64,000 nucleotides of DNA, from positions 62,001-126,000 of the forward strand of contig JAEYOQ010000026.1 in assembly GCA_023411555.1 (NCBI GenBank), given 5' to 3'. Positions within the stretch are counted from its first letter, which is position 1; every line of letters begins with the position of its first letter. Below, piece by piece: positions 44,229-52,670 of this stretch. The stretch is from Bacillota bacterium. Lineage in GTDB: Bacteria > Bacillota > Clostridia > Lachnospirales > Lachnospiraceae. The notes beneath the pieces are model-generated. The model did not search any database, had not been told where the DNA came from, and saw only the letters and a program-made list of their open reading frames with translations. The position numbers and the translations under genes were made by a program.

Positions 44229-44588
44229 ATGGCAAAAATACTAATTGTGGATGATTCCAAAACATCTAGAAAAATTCTACGAGGGATCTTAGAGGAAAAC
44301 GGTCATGAAATAATAGCGGAAGCCGTAAACGGAGAGGACGGTATAAATAAATTCAAAGCGGTTCATCCCGATCTTATTACCATGGATATCACTATGCCTA
44401 TTATGGATGGTATTGAGTCTTTAAAAAGAATACTAGAACACGACGTAACTGCTAAGGTTATCATGGTTACTGCTGCCGGACAGAAGACAAAGATGATAGA
44501 AGCGATTAATTTAGGAGCCTCAGAATTCCTTACAAAGCCTTACGAAGCAGCACAGATTATTGACATTATTCATAAGGTGTTAAATTAA
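44229..44588 (+). CDS. CheY-like single-domain response regulator
   Basis: 119-residue receiver with no output domain. Acid pocket in VDDSKTSRK (D8, D9), phosphoacceptor D53 in TMDITMP, threonine/serine switch in MVTAAGQ, and conserved lysine in LTKPYEA. It is the usual CheY size. GAGGGGG stands 9 bases from the ATG, 13 bp after the CheX-like gene, so the pair is one operon ending at a hairpin terminator. No cognate kinase lies in the window. Confidence 0.93.
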   Translation: MAKILIVDDSKTSRKILRGILEENGHEIIAEAVNGEDGINKFKAVHPDLITMDITMPIMDGIESLKRILEHDVTAKVIMVTAAGQKTKMIEAINLGASEFLTKPYEAAQIIDIIHKVLN

Positions 44589-44605
44589 TTGCTCACGGAA
44601 ATAAC

Positions 44606-44629
44606 AAAGAGTCAGCTTGCTGACTCTTT
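44606..44629 (+). terminator. Terminator of the CheX/CheY pair
   Basis: Perfect 10-bp stem AAAGAGTCAG / CTGACTCTTT around CTTG, 18 bases after the cheY stop codon. The 3' arm contains TTT, but there is no further T tract. Confidence 0.7.
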
Positions 44630-44657
44630 CGATGTTTTCGAAGCAAACATTGCCTGA

Positions 44658-44786
44658 CTGCGGGTTGCGAAGCAACAACTTCCGAACGCATTTATGCGTT
44701 TGTCCGCAGAAGTGTGTCATCCCAAAGTGAACTTCGTTCACTTGCCCGGAGGGCTTTTTGTTTCATAGGACGTGAATTCTATGAAA
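44658..44786 (+). repeat. Dispersed structured repeat, copy 2
   Basis: Homologue of the element at 10.27-10.44 kb without the tandem expansion. It folds by eye as an outer stem CTGCGG (44658-44663) / CCGCAG (44704-44709) enclosing GTTGC-GAA-GCAAC and an ACGCAT/ATGCGT hairpin; then GTGAA-CTTCG-TTCAC, GCCC-GGA-GGGC plus TTTTT (44744-44759), and a final TTTCATAG/CTATGAAA hairpin (44761-44786). It lies between the cheY terminator and the PspC-operon terminator, with no coding frame. Confidence 0.75.
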
Positions 44787-44787
44787 T

Positions 44788-44834
44788 AAAAAACAGGTTA
44801 CTATCAGTAGCAACCGCTACCAGGTAACCTGTTT
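44788..44834 (-). terminator. Intrinsic terminator of the PadR-PspC operon
   Basis: AACAGGTTAC / GTAACCTGTT stem with an inner GTAGC-GGTT-GCTAC hairpin and T-rich tail on the minus strand. It is about 30 bases after the PspC-protein stop codon. It has T runs on both strands, so may be bidirectional. Confidence 0.85.
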
Positions 44835-44865
44835 TCATGTTACAACATCATAATAACGTTCAAAT

Positions 44866-45054
44866 TTATGCCTGAAGGGGCATGATAATTGCGGCGATAA
44901 TGTATGCTAGAATACCAAAACCTGCAGCAAATGAGAATACCACCCATAATAATCTTACAACCGTAGGGTCAATATTGATATACTCTGCAATTCCTCCGCA
45001 TACACCGCATATCATCTTATTCATATTAGAGCGACACAACCTTTTCTGATCCAT
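44866..45054 (-). CDS. PspC domain protein
   Basis: 62-residue inner-membrane protein: MDQKRLCRSNMNKMICGVCGGIAEYINIDPTVVRL is the PspC domain start with the GVCGGIAEY block, followed by one strongly hydrophobic helix (about 35-60). The family takes part in envelope-stress sensing. AAGGAGG precedes the ATG. Last gene of the PadR-DUF1700-DUF4097-PspC operon, 39 bp after the DUF4097 gene. Confidence 0.93.
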   Translation of the reverse strand: MDQKRLCRSNMNKMICGVCGGIAEYINIDPTVVRLLWVVFSFAAGFGILAYIIAAIIMPLQA

Positions 45055-45092
45055 AATATAACCTCCTTCCTTGTCTTAATCATACCCTTTTT

Positions 45093-45947
45093 TTAGTAAA
45101 AATCAATAGAAATATTTCCAATATCACAGTTTAATGCTATGCTGTTATCAGTGTCATCATTATTAATATAACGTTCTGATATACCATGATAGCTATTATT
45201 GTCGATATCAATATTACCTATACTAGCACTGATATCATAGGAATAATCGTCTTTCTCTCCCTCAAGATACATTTCTACACTTCCGATATCGCAGGAAACC
45301 TCATTGTCTCCTATCACTTTTCCTCTAATCACAACCTCACCGACGCCGCAATCAACTGTGATATTCTTCACTGATACCTTGTTAAGTAACATACTACCTG
45401 CACCGATGCGATAATCGGATTCCTCATCAATATCCAGCTCGTCAATTACGAGCCGTCCTGTCGATACATGAAAGCTTCCGGTTTCTGCGAGAATTCTCTC
45501 AGCCTCAACTTCACCGGCTTTGATTTCCACGGAGATATCATCTGCCACAAAATTATGTGGAACCGTTATTGTGATTGTTGATGTCCTAGCCCCCTTCCAA
45601 TGCAAGAAATTACCTACCGATAGATCCAATCCCATAAAATCCACTAAGTTCATATGATCCATATTCTGTCTGATCACCCAGGTTCCATCCTCATCCACAT
45701 AGGATTCCAGGCTGTTTTCCGGCACTCTTTCACCCTTGATGGAGAAGGTATCTCCTTCTATGATCTTTACCTCGCCGAATGTAATCTCCATATCAATACT
45801 TGTCACATCAGAATAGGTATCTTGATATGAAACAGTGGCAAGATAGGGTATGGAGACTCCTGATATACCGGTAATTATCAACAATATGGTTCCTATCCCG
45901 ATAGCAAATAATGCAATACCTAACCAAATTCTTGTAAATGTCTTCAT
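45093..45947 (-). CDS. DUF4097 family beta-strand repeat protein, membrane anchored
   Basis: 284 residues. An N-terminal transmembrane helix (about 5-28, AFIRIW-type start then ALFAIGIGTILLIITGISG) leads to an extracytoplasmic region of repeated beta strands with D/E-rich turns (SDVTSIDMEITFGEVKIIEG, DISVEIKAGEVEAERI, DNEVSCDIGSVEMYLEG), the DUF4097 bifactor/adhesin-like beta-helix pattern. Its start codon overlaps the DUF1700 gene stop by 1 base, so they are translationally coupled. Probably an envelope-stress or membrane-associated scaffold; the biochemical role is unknown. Confidence 0.88.
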   Translation of the reverse strand: MKTFTRIWLGIALFAIGIGTILLIITGISGVSIPYLATVSYQDTYSDVTSIDMEITFGEVKIIEGDTFSIKGERVPENSLESYVDEDGTWVIRQNMDHMNLVDFMGLDLSVGNFLHWKGARTSTITITVPHNFVADDISVEIKAGEVEAERILAETGSFHVSTGRLVIDELDIDEESDYRIGAGSMLLNKVSVKNITVDCGVGEVVIRGKVIGDNEVSCDIGSVEMYLEGEKDDYSYDISASIGNIDIDNNSYHGISERYINNDDTDNSIALNCDIGNISIDFY

Positions 45948-46723
45948 TATGCCATCACACTCCTATTCTTAAAAGGCATTCTGCAGAGATTAACAATACC
46001 TCTTATTAAGGCAGGTACCACGGTCTTGCAGAGTGCTGCACAAGCCAAGGTTAACAGCATGCCACCGCCTAAGACTAATAATCCTGCTCCTATGAAGGCC
46101 ATACCAATCAATGGAGCAGCCAACTGCATGATACCTGCGACAAGTAATGCAATACCGGCACAAATCATCACTATTCCTGCTACCCCAAACCCAAACATAA
46201 GACCAAAGACGGTAGCAAATATTCCAATAACGATACCAATAATTGGCAGGGTGATGGGAAGCCCCACCGTAAAGGCTAATATAAGAACAAGTGTTATTAG
46301 GCCTGCATTGGATTTGGTGTTCTGTGTATAATTCTGATTATTATATCCCGTACCATTGGAGCCCTGCTGCCTCGACTGAGAATAATTGGCTCCCGCCGAC
46401 TGTCCTGATCTCCCTGTGTTGTCATTATTGGTCTTTGCCGCCTCAACGACCTCTAATTGTTCTTCATTCACAATTGTATCCTTATAACCTGTCTCTGTGA
46501 AATATCCCCCGCTATGACTTTCTGCCGTATTCGAGTTAAGATCAGCTTTTATAATATCGGCTATCTGCCTTGGTGAGCCTAGTTCTGCTAAAATCTCCTG
46601 CTCATGCTCTTCCCCTGCATCTTCGAAATATCCGTTATAGTATTTGAGTGCCTCTTCTCTCTCATCCAAAGGGATATCCAACAATAAGCTTTCGAGTTCA
46701 TTCATGAATTCTAGCTTTGTCAT
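45947..46723 (-). CDS. DUF1700 family membrane protein
   Basis: 258 residues. The N-terminal cytoplasmic DUF1700 block is MTKLEFMNELESLLLDIPLDEREEALKYYNGYFEDA; a low-complexity Gln/Asn/Ser-rich linker (about 90-135) follows, then several hydrophobic helices rich in glycine and isoleucine (about 138-235) and a short basic tail. The family commonly accompanies PadR and DUF4097 genes. Its ATG directly follows the PadR stop codon. Likely part of an envelope-stress sensing or repair unit; inferred from partners. Confidence 0.9.
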   Translation of the reverse strand: MTKLEFMNELESLLLDIPLDEREEALKYYNGYFEDAGEEHEQEILAELGSPRQIADIIKADLNSNTAESHSGGYFTETGYKDTIVNEEQLEVVEAAKTNNDNTGRSGQSAGANYSQSRQQGSNGTGYNNQNYTQNTKSNAGLITLVLILAFTVGLPITLPIIGIVIGIFATVFGLMFGFGVAGIVMICAGIALLVAGIMQLAAPLIGMAFIGAGLLVLGGGMLLTLACAALCKTVVPALIRGIVNLCRMPFKNRSVMA

Positions 46724-47041
46724 CTATTTCACTCCTTCAAAAATAATATTTATTCTCTTATAATAAGACTCCCACTCGTCTTTATATAACCTAAGTTGTG
46801 CCATACCCCTATCAGTAATCTTGTAATATCTGCGATTTCTTCCCCCGAATTCCTGATCATATACTTCTAAGCAATCATCCTTCTGAAGTCTTCTGAGAAC
46901 CGGATATAAGGTTGATTCTGATACTTCTATAGCCTGCCTAACATCCTGAGTAATTTTATACCCATAGGTCCCTTCCGGTTCCTGAGAAATAGCTGCAAGT
47001 ACTATCGCATCGAGAAGCGCTGAACCGGTATTAAATACCAT
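46724..47041 (-). CDS. PadR family transcriptional regulator
   Basis: 105 residues: winged helix with ILAAISQEPEG-like start (LLDAIVLAAISQEPEGTYGYKITQDV), recognition helix ESTLYPVLRRLQKDDCLEVY and wing GGRNRRYYKITDRG, ending in the short dimerisation helix. First gene of the envelope operon. A 12-3-12 palindrome lies exactly over its promoter spacer and -10 box, so autorepression is very likely. The chosen start has AAGGAG 8 bases upstream; eleven more open codons are ignored. Confidence 0.93.
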   Translation of the reverse strand: MVFNTGSALLDAIVLAAISQEPEGTYGYKITQDVRQAIEVSESTLYPVLRRLQKDDCLEVYDQEFGGRNRRYYKITDRGMAQLRLYKDEWESYYKRINIIFEGVK

Positions 47042-47092
47042 AGTCTCAACTCCTTTCTGAGTTTTTCCACACAAAATAATATTGTTGATTTG

Positions 47093-47126
47093 ATAATACT
47101 ATACAACGTATAATATTATATGTCAA
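47093..47126 (-). promoter_or_regulatory. Promoter of the PadR operon with embedded palindromic operator
   Basis: TTGACA (47121-47126), 17-bp spacer, TATAGT (47098-47103) on the minus strand. The palindrome ATAATATTATAC-GTT-GTATAGTATTAT (47093-47119, one mismatch) covers the spacer and -10 box, as expected for repression by steric blocking. The remaining 47127-47374 is AT-rich with nothing further recognised. Confidence 0.85.
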
Positions 47127-47374
47127 TAATTATTTTTGGAAATTATTTGAGACCCTTAAAGTGTGAATTATGCTTTTCAGTAATCCACACTATATTCACT
47201 ATAACGCATCCCGTAGTAGGATGACTTCAACTTTATACTACATTTGAAAAAACCGATACTTTCATTATAATCCTATGCAGTGATAGTTACATTAAGGTTT
47301 GATTAACACTAAATAATAATATGAGTTTTGCATCTCAACTTGCTGGTTTTAATAGAATTGGTAGAGCTAGAATT

Positions 47375-47423
47375 AAAAAGACTCATGGAGATCTAGTATT
47401 AATCACTAGCCCTTTCATGAGTC
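47375..47423 (-). terminator. Intrinsic terminator of the lipoprotein/two-component operon
   Basis: Outer stem GACTCATG/CATGAGTC, inner CTAGT/ACTAG, followed by TTTTT on the minus strand; 75 bp after the histidine kinase stop codon. Confidence 0.85.
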
Positions 47424-47497
47424 ATTTATTATATAATATGATCGATTATTCCACTTGCCTTTCTCTTCAGAAGCAGTTTTATCAACATATGCTCTCA

Positions 47498-48889
47498 TTA
47501 ATGCTTGGGCAAGGATACGGTAAAGGTACTTCCCTTTCCAAGCTCACTCATCACAGCTACACTACCTCCATGGGCTTGTACGATAGACTTAACGATGGTC
47601 AGACCTATTCCTGAGCCTCCGGTTGTTCGATTACGTGATTTGTCTGCCCGGTAAAAGCGTTCAAAGATATAAGGAAGCTCCTCCCTTGGGATCCCAATTC
47701 CGTTATCATGTACAGAGAAGCCGTACGCTTCATTACGTTCGAACATTTCTATGACGATATTGCAGCCTTCCTGCGAATACTTAATTGCATTACTAAGCAG
47801 ATTCACGATCACCTGCTTCATTCTGCTGTGATCGGCAAACATCTCTATCCGGGGTCCTTGAATTGAGATATCAAGCTTCTTGTTCATGCTTTCTGCTTCG
47901 AAGGTGCTGGCAACCTGTTCAATGACGGCCCGCAAATCCATCGGTTGCATATCCAGCTTTAGATTGTCCTTCTCAAGCTTGGCTAGGTTTTCCAGGTCTC
48001 CGACAAGGGTACCGATACGTACTACTTCATCGTAACAGCTTTGTAGCCGCTCCTGGGAGGCATCCCAGATACCTTCTGTCATTGCTTCCAGATACGATTG
48101 TAATATAGTAATCGGTGTTCGCAGCTCATGAGCCACATCCTCGGTCAGCTGCTTACGAAGCTTCTCCAAGGTCTCCAGAGATTCGGCCAAATGATTGATT
48201 GAGGTTATTAGTAGCTGAAGCTCAATGGTATCACTTTGCTCCTCAAGACGTACCTCATATTTCCCATCTGCAATTTCTTTCGTGATTTCTATGGTCTTAA
48301 GGACTGGCTGACTGATGCGTTTTGCCAACATATGACCGACTAACAGGGATACAATCAGAGATATGGAACCAACACTAAACAGTATAATATTCAAGGAATG
48401 TAAAAAGAAAAATTCATTTTCACTCAAAAAGAAGGGCCCAAAATAACTGATACTGACACTTCCAATTCCCGTCCCTGCCTGCTCCAGCTTATGCGATACA
48501 GAGGTGAATTCCCCATCAATTTGTGGGTACTCTATTCTCATACGAGCCGATATATCATCCATAATCTGGTTACAAAGATTCATATCATGGGATTGAGCAT
48601 CCCAAAGTATCGTTCCCTTTGCATCATATACCTTAATAATGTAGCCCTCATACAGAGAATACATTCCGATGGCGTGGACATAGTCCATATTCCATTGGTT
48701 TGAATACTGGGAATACTGCTGGCTGATGCTGGAAGTGATAATTTGTGTCTTTAGCTCCTGCTGCTTGCTGATATAATTCGTAAATTGACGATTGATTAAA
48801 AGATTCGAAGTAAAGCTAATGATAGCAATCGTAATTAAGACAATGATCAAAATTGTCAACGACAATCTCTTTTTTAAGCTGTGTCTCAA
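47498..48889 (-). CDS. Sensor histidine kinase
   Basis: 463-residue membrane kinase. TM1 at about 10-30, an extracytoplasmic sensor of ~130 residues (35-160), TM2 at about 163-187, HAMP (188-240), HisKA with phosphorylated H254 in EDVAHELRTP, and HATPase_c with N box NLLSNAIKYS, then DNGIGIP and GGSGIGLTIV. The start codon is TTG, placed 7 bases after the GGAGG that lies in the end of the response regulator gene; the two genes are coupled. Neighbours suggest a metal or envelope-stress signal, but the sensor has no obvious metal-binding motif. Confidence 0.93.
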   Translation of the reverse strand: MRHSLKKRLSLTILIIVLITIAIISFTSNLLINRQFTNYISKQQELKTQIITSSISQQYSQYSNQWNMDYVHAIGMYSLYEGYIIKVYDAKGTILWDAQSHDMNLCNQIMDDISARMRIEYPQIDGEFTSVSHKLEQAGTGIGSVSISYFGPFFLSENEFFFLHSLNIILFSVGSISLIVSLLVGHMLAKRISQPVLKTIEITKEIADGKYEVRLEEQSDTIELQLLITSINHLAESLETLEKLRKQLTEDVAHELRTPITILQSYLEAMTEGIWDASQERLQSCYDEVVRIGTLVGDLENLAKLEKDNLKLDMQPMDLRAVIEQVASTFEAESMNKKLDISIQGPRIEMFADHSRMKQVIVNLLSNAIKYSQEGCNIVIEMFERNEAYGFSVHDNGIGIPREELPYIFERFYRADKSRNRTTGGSGIGLTIVKSIVQAHGGSVAVMSELGKGSTFTVSLPKH

Positions 48890-49591
48890 TTACTCACCTC
48901 CAAATCTATAACCTACACCATGAATTGTTTTGACATAGCAGGGGTTCTTTGGGTCATCCTCAACCTTTTGTCTAAGATTCTTAATATGACTGTCAATGGT
49001 TCTGTCATAGCCCTCGAACGCCTCGCCGTATGCAGAGGCAATCAATTCCTCTCTTGTAAATACTTTATTCGGATATCGGGTTAATGCCGCTAATAATTTA
49101 TATTCATTCGGAGTAAGCTTTATCTCCTCACCGGCTTTTGCCACATAATAGTTTTCAAAATCTATAACCAAATCCCCGTTATTAAAGGTCTTTTTAGAAT
49201 ACAAGCCGGATAGATCATCAGCAGATCTTCGAAGAACTGCCTCTATTCTGGCGTACAGTGTCTTTAAGCTAAAGGGCTTTGTAATATAATCATCGGCCCC
49301 GATTCCCAGGCCTTGCAGCATATCTGCTTCATCCGATTTAGCCGTAAGCATGATAATCGGTATCTTTGATTTTTTTCGTAAGCAAATACATACCTCTTCC
49401 CCTGAAAGCTCGGGTAACATCAAATCAAGCAAAACCAGACCGACACCTTCCTTGTCAAAAATCTCCAGGGCTCGTTTTCCGTTATCCGCAACAAGCACAG
49501 TAAAGCCCTTACTTTCCAGAAAGGACTTTACTACAGCTGCTATTTTTTCTTCATCTTCAACTACTAAAATCTTCTTGATAAAGTGGTTCAT
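48890..49591 (-). CDS. OmpR/PhoB-family response regulator
   Basis: 233 residues. Receiver domain with acidic pocket VEDEEK, phosphoacceptor D56 in LLDLMLP, switch threonine in MLTAKS and lysine in TKPFS; then a winged-helix output (LTPNEYKLLAALTRYPNKVFTREELI, TIDSHIKNLRQKVEDDPKNPCYVKTIHGVGYRF). The adjacent kinase gene is its partner. Candidate target: the 11-bp direct repeats upstream of the HMA-TauE gene at 54.83 kb. Confidence 0.95.
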   Translation of the reverse strand: MNHFIKKILVVEDEEKIAAVVKSFLESKGFTVLVADNGKRALEIFDKEGVGLVLLDLMLPELSGEEVCICLRKKSKIPIIMLTAKSDEADMLQGLGIGADDYITKPFSLKTLYARIEAVLRRSADDLSGLYSKKTFNNGDLVIDFENYYVAKAGEEIKLTPNEYKLLAALTRYPNKVFTREELIASAYGEAFEGYDRTIDSHIKNLRQKVEDDPKNPCYVKTIHGVGYRFGGE

Positions 49592-49597
49592 CGAATA

Positions 49598-50272
49598 TTA
49601 ACTCTCCAGATCAAAGGGTTTCAAAATTTTTTCTACTTCAACTTCATTGCCTTTTTCATCCATGGTTTCCACCTTCGCATATACCCAGGTCACCAGCTTC
49701 GCCGGGTCTACTCCGGCTTCAAGGAAAGGCTGAGGATTTAACACAAACACGATATCCTTATCATTGTTCTTCATATCCTTCGCCCACTCAAACATATTAC
49801 CGTTACCAAGATCAACGCCAAAATGATCCATCGCGGTATGATAAGTTATATTGTAACGGTAATGCTCTACCAGCTTCTTATAGGAAGCTATAGGAGAGGC
49901 GTCTCCAGTATAAGTGATATTCTCATACCCTAAGTCAATGCCTACTACAAGCTTATCACCGGATACCATTTCCTGCGGCAGCTTACTAATATCCAGTCCG
50001 GCCTCGATAAAGGGCTGAGCATCTATCTCAAGCATAACATCTATCTCAGTCTCACCAAAATCCTTTGTCCAGACAAAGCGAGCTTCGTCATCCGGGGAGT
50101 TTAAGGACCAGCTGTCAAACTGATTGTCCGTTGCTACGCTTGCCTGCATGGCATTCAGAACTGCCTCAAAGGACTCCTCCGACTTATCTCCTATCACATC
50201 AAGCTTACCACAAGCTGTGAGTCCAGACAACGTAATACCTAATAAAAGCGCAAAAATAAATCTCTTTTTCAT
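49598..50272 (-). CDS. Secreted lipoprotein in the two-component operon
   Basis: 224 residues. Signal peptide MKKRFIFALLLGITLSGLTAC with lipobox LTAC, so the mature protein is lipid-anchored on the outer face of the membrane. The mature part contains two similar ~75-residue segments with the motif PQPFLEAGVDPAKL / AQPFIEAGLDISKLP, suggesting an internal duplication. The family is not recognised. It precedes the response regulator by only 6 bp, so it probably takes part in sensing or is produced with the sensor. GGAGG 5 bases from the ATG. Confidence 0.72.
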   Translation of the reverse strand: MKKRFIFALLLGITLSGLTACGKLDVIGDKSEESFEAVLNAMQASVATDNQFDSWSLNSPDDEARFVWTKDFGETEIDVMLEIDAQPFIEAGLDISKLPQEMVSGDKLVVGIDLGYENITYTGDASPIASYKKLVEHYRYNITYHTAMDHFGVDLGNGNMFEWAKDMKNNDKDIVFVLNPQPFLEAGVDPAKLVTWVYAKVETMDEKGNEVEVEKILKPFDLES

Positions 50273-50314
50273 AAATACCTCCGATATAGGCTTAAGCCCA
50301 TCACAATATTTCAG

Positions 50315-50343
50315 GGGCTGTTGCATAAAGTGAACAACAGCCC
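50315..50343. repeat. Hairpin between copA and the lipoprotein gene
   Basis: GGGCTGTTG (50315-50323) and CAACAGCCC (50335-50343), perfect 9-bp stem, no T tract. It may limit read-through from copA into the lipoprotein operon or stabilise the copA mRNA end. Its GGGGCTGTTGCATAA edge resembles the outer arm of the palindrome at 18.7 kb. Confidence 0.55.
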
Positions 50344-50357
50344 ACTTCCAATCTTCC

Positions 50358-52601
50358 TTACTTGTAGGCCTTAAAGCCTTTTAATCTGAGCGCATTCGAT
50401 ACTACGGAGACGGAACTGAAGGCCATAGCCGCTGCCGCAAAAATCGGGTTAAGCAAGGGACCACCAAACAAATGCAGGACACCTGCAGCAACCGGTATAC
50501 CTGCTACATTGTAGCCAAAGGCCCAGAACAAATTCTGCTTGATGTTCCTGATGGTACTTTTACTTAGGTGGATCGCAGTAGGCACATCCATTAGATCACT
50601 TTTCATTAATACGATATCTGCTGATTCCATGGCCACATCCGTTCCTGATCCGATGGCTATACCGATATCAGCCTGAACTAACGCAGGAGCATCATTGATA
50701 CCGTCACCAACCATACATACCTTCTTGCCTTCTGCCTGCAGCTTCTTCACCTCATTGGATTTATCCTGAGGCAACACCTCTGCCAGTACATAGTCTATTC
50801 CTACCTGCTTTGCAATTGCTTCTGCCGTCTTTCGATTATCTCCGGTAATCATAGCCACTTCGATACCCATACTTTGCAGCTTCTTGATTGCTTTTGTACT
50901 GCTATCCTTTACAACGTCAGCAACTGCAATAATTCCCGCCAGACATCCACTAATTGCTACATACATAGGTGTCTTTCCTTCCTGCGCAAGAAGATCCGAC
51001 TTATCCCTAAGCTCACTTAGAGAGATATTTCTTTCATCCATGAGCTTCTTATTACCAATCAATACCTCTGTATTCTCAATCGTAACTTCAATACCCTGTC
51101 CTGGAATTGCTTCAAAGGCTTCTACGATAAGGAACTCCAGCCCTTCCTTCTCTGCTCCTCTTACAATTGCTTCTCCTAAGGGATGCTCTGAACCCTTTTC
51201 CCCAGAGGCTGCAATTTGTAGTAATCTCTCCGGCTTAGTACCGTCTACTGTGATAATATCCGTTACCTCTGGCTTACCCTCTGTGATGGTACCAGTTTTA
51301 TCAAAAACAATCGTATTAATCTTATGAGCCGTCTCCAATGCTTCTCCACTTTTGATTAGAATACCGTTCTCCGCACCCTTACCCGTACCTACCATGATAG
51401 CGGTCGGTGTAGCAAGGCCAAGAGCACAAGGACATGCAATTACCAGAACTGAAATAAAAATGGTTAATGAAAATGCCAGGGACTGACCGGTTAAGAACCA
51501 TGCCAGGAACGCAAGGAGTGCAATTGCACAAACCACAGGTACGAAGTAACCGGATACGATATCTGCCATCTTAGCAATGGGAGCCTTAGAGCCCTGTGCA
51601 TCCTCTACCAGCTTGATAATCTGCGCCAAGGCTGTATCAGAACCAACCTTAGTTGCCTGAAATCTAATCACTCCGTTTTTATTGATGCTGGCTGCAAATA
51701 CCTTATCTCCTACCTTCTTATCTACCGGCATACTCTCACCGGTTAGCATTGCCTCATCGATACTTGTATTACCTTCTATTACGATACCGTCAACCGGTAT
51801 TTTCTCCCCCGGTCTTACTAAAATGATATCATTGATTTCAACATCCTCAATCGGGAGCTCAATTTCCTTTCCATTTGAGATTACTGTAGCTGTCTTAGGG
51901 GCCAAGCCCATAAGCTTCTTTATCGCCTCTGAGGTCTTTCCTTTGGATACTGCCTCTAAGGATTTACCGAGAAGAATCAGGGCAATGATAACGCCTGCCG
52001 TCTCATAATACAAGGCATCTACTGCACCAAAGTTACCTTGTATGATCTGATACGTATTGAATAAGCTGAAGAGGATAGCCGCTGTGGTTCCGACGGCTAC
52101 CAACGAGTCCATATTAGGACTTCTCTGAATGAGAGCTTTAAATCCAACTGTATAGAAACGATAACCTGCGATAATAATCGGAGTTACTAAACTAATTTGT
52201 AACAGCGCAAATCGTAAGGGAAAGATCATAGGATTAAGCGCCCTGGGAATGGGGAACGGCCACCAGGATACCATGGGAACCATTGCAAAATACAACAAAG
52301 GGAGCCCAAAGGAGGTTGCGATAATAAACTTTATCCATAGGGTTTTGATTTCTTTCTGCTTACGTATTCTATCCTCATCGACCGAGTTATCGGAAGACAA
52401 AACCTGATAACCTGTCTGAATGACACAATCCTTGATCGCTGATAGACGGATTATCTGTGGATCATACTCGAGCGTAGCCTTCTCTGTGGCCAGATTCACA
52501 GAAACCTTACTGATACCCTCCAACTTAGCAATTGCTTTTTCTACTCTCTGGGAGCAGGCGGCACAGGTCATGCCTCCTATCTTGATTGTTTCCTTGTTCA
52601 T
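50358..52601 (-). CDS. copA: Copper-exporting P1B-type ATPase
   Basis: 747 residues. One N-terminal HMA domain with GMTCAAC (C13, C16), eight predicted membrane helices, phosphatase motif TGES, the membrane metal site CPC (390-392), phosphorylated D434 in DKTGTIT, and GDGINDAPAL. The CPC plus N and MxxSS-type residues in the last helices (YNVAGIPVAAG, MAFSSVSVVSNALRL) fit the P1B-1 Cu+ subgroup. The ribosome site AAAGG is 13 bases from the ATG, a long spacing. It lies in a series of metal-related genes. Exports Cu+ from the cytosol. Confidence 0.95.
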   Translation of the reverse strand: MNKETIKIGGMTCAACSQRVEKAIAKLEGISKVSVNLATEKATLEYDPQIIRLSAIKDCVIQTGYQVLSSDNSVDEDRIRKQKEIKTLWIKFIIATSFGLPLLYFAMVPMVSWWPFPIPRALNPMIFPLRFALLQISLVTPIIIAGYRFYTVGFKALIQRSPNMDSLVAVGTTAAILFSLFNTYQIIQGNFGAVDALYYETAGVIIALILLGKSLEAVSKGKTSEAIKKLMGLAPKTATVISNGKEIELPIEDVEINDIILVRPGEKIPVDGIVIEGNTSIDEAMLTGESMPVDKKVGDKVFAASINKNGVIRFQATKVGSDTALAQIIKLVEDAQGSKAPIAKMADIVSGYFVPVVCAIALLAFLAWFLTGQSLAFSLTIFISVLVIACPCALGLATPTAIMVGTGKGAENGILIKSGEALETAHKINTIVFDKTGTITEGKPEVTDIITVDGTKPERLLQIAASGEKGSEHPLGEAIVRGAEKEGLEFLIVEAFEAIPGQGIEVTIENTEVLIGNKKLMDERNISLSELRDKSDLLAQEGKTPMYVAISGCLAGIIAVADVVKDSSTKAIKKLQSMGIEVAMITGDNRKTAEAIAKQVGIDYVLAEVLPQDKSNEVKKLQAEGKKVCMVGDGINDAPALVQADIGIAIGSGTDVAMESADIVLMKSDLMDVPTAIHLSKSTIRNIKQNLFWAFGYNVAGIPVAAGVLHLFGGPLLNPIFAAAAMAFSSVSVVSNALRLKGFKAYK

Positions 52602-52670
52602 AATATATGATCAACCTTTCCTCTTTTTATCCTGATAAATCACATCCAGTTAGTAATTGATAATGACTAT

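Noticed and set aside
46026..46331. 101-codon plus-strand frame rich in Pro, Ile and Ala
   Set aside because: Antisense shadow of the hydrophobic, Gly/Ile-rich part of the DUF1700 gene.
47321..47614. 97-codon plus-strand frame
   Set aside because: It crosses the histidine kinase terminator and the end of the kinase gene, and has no ribosome site.
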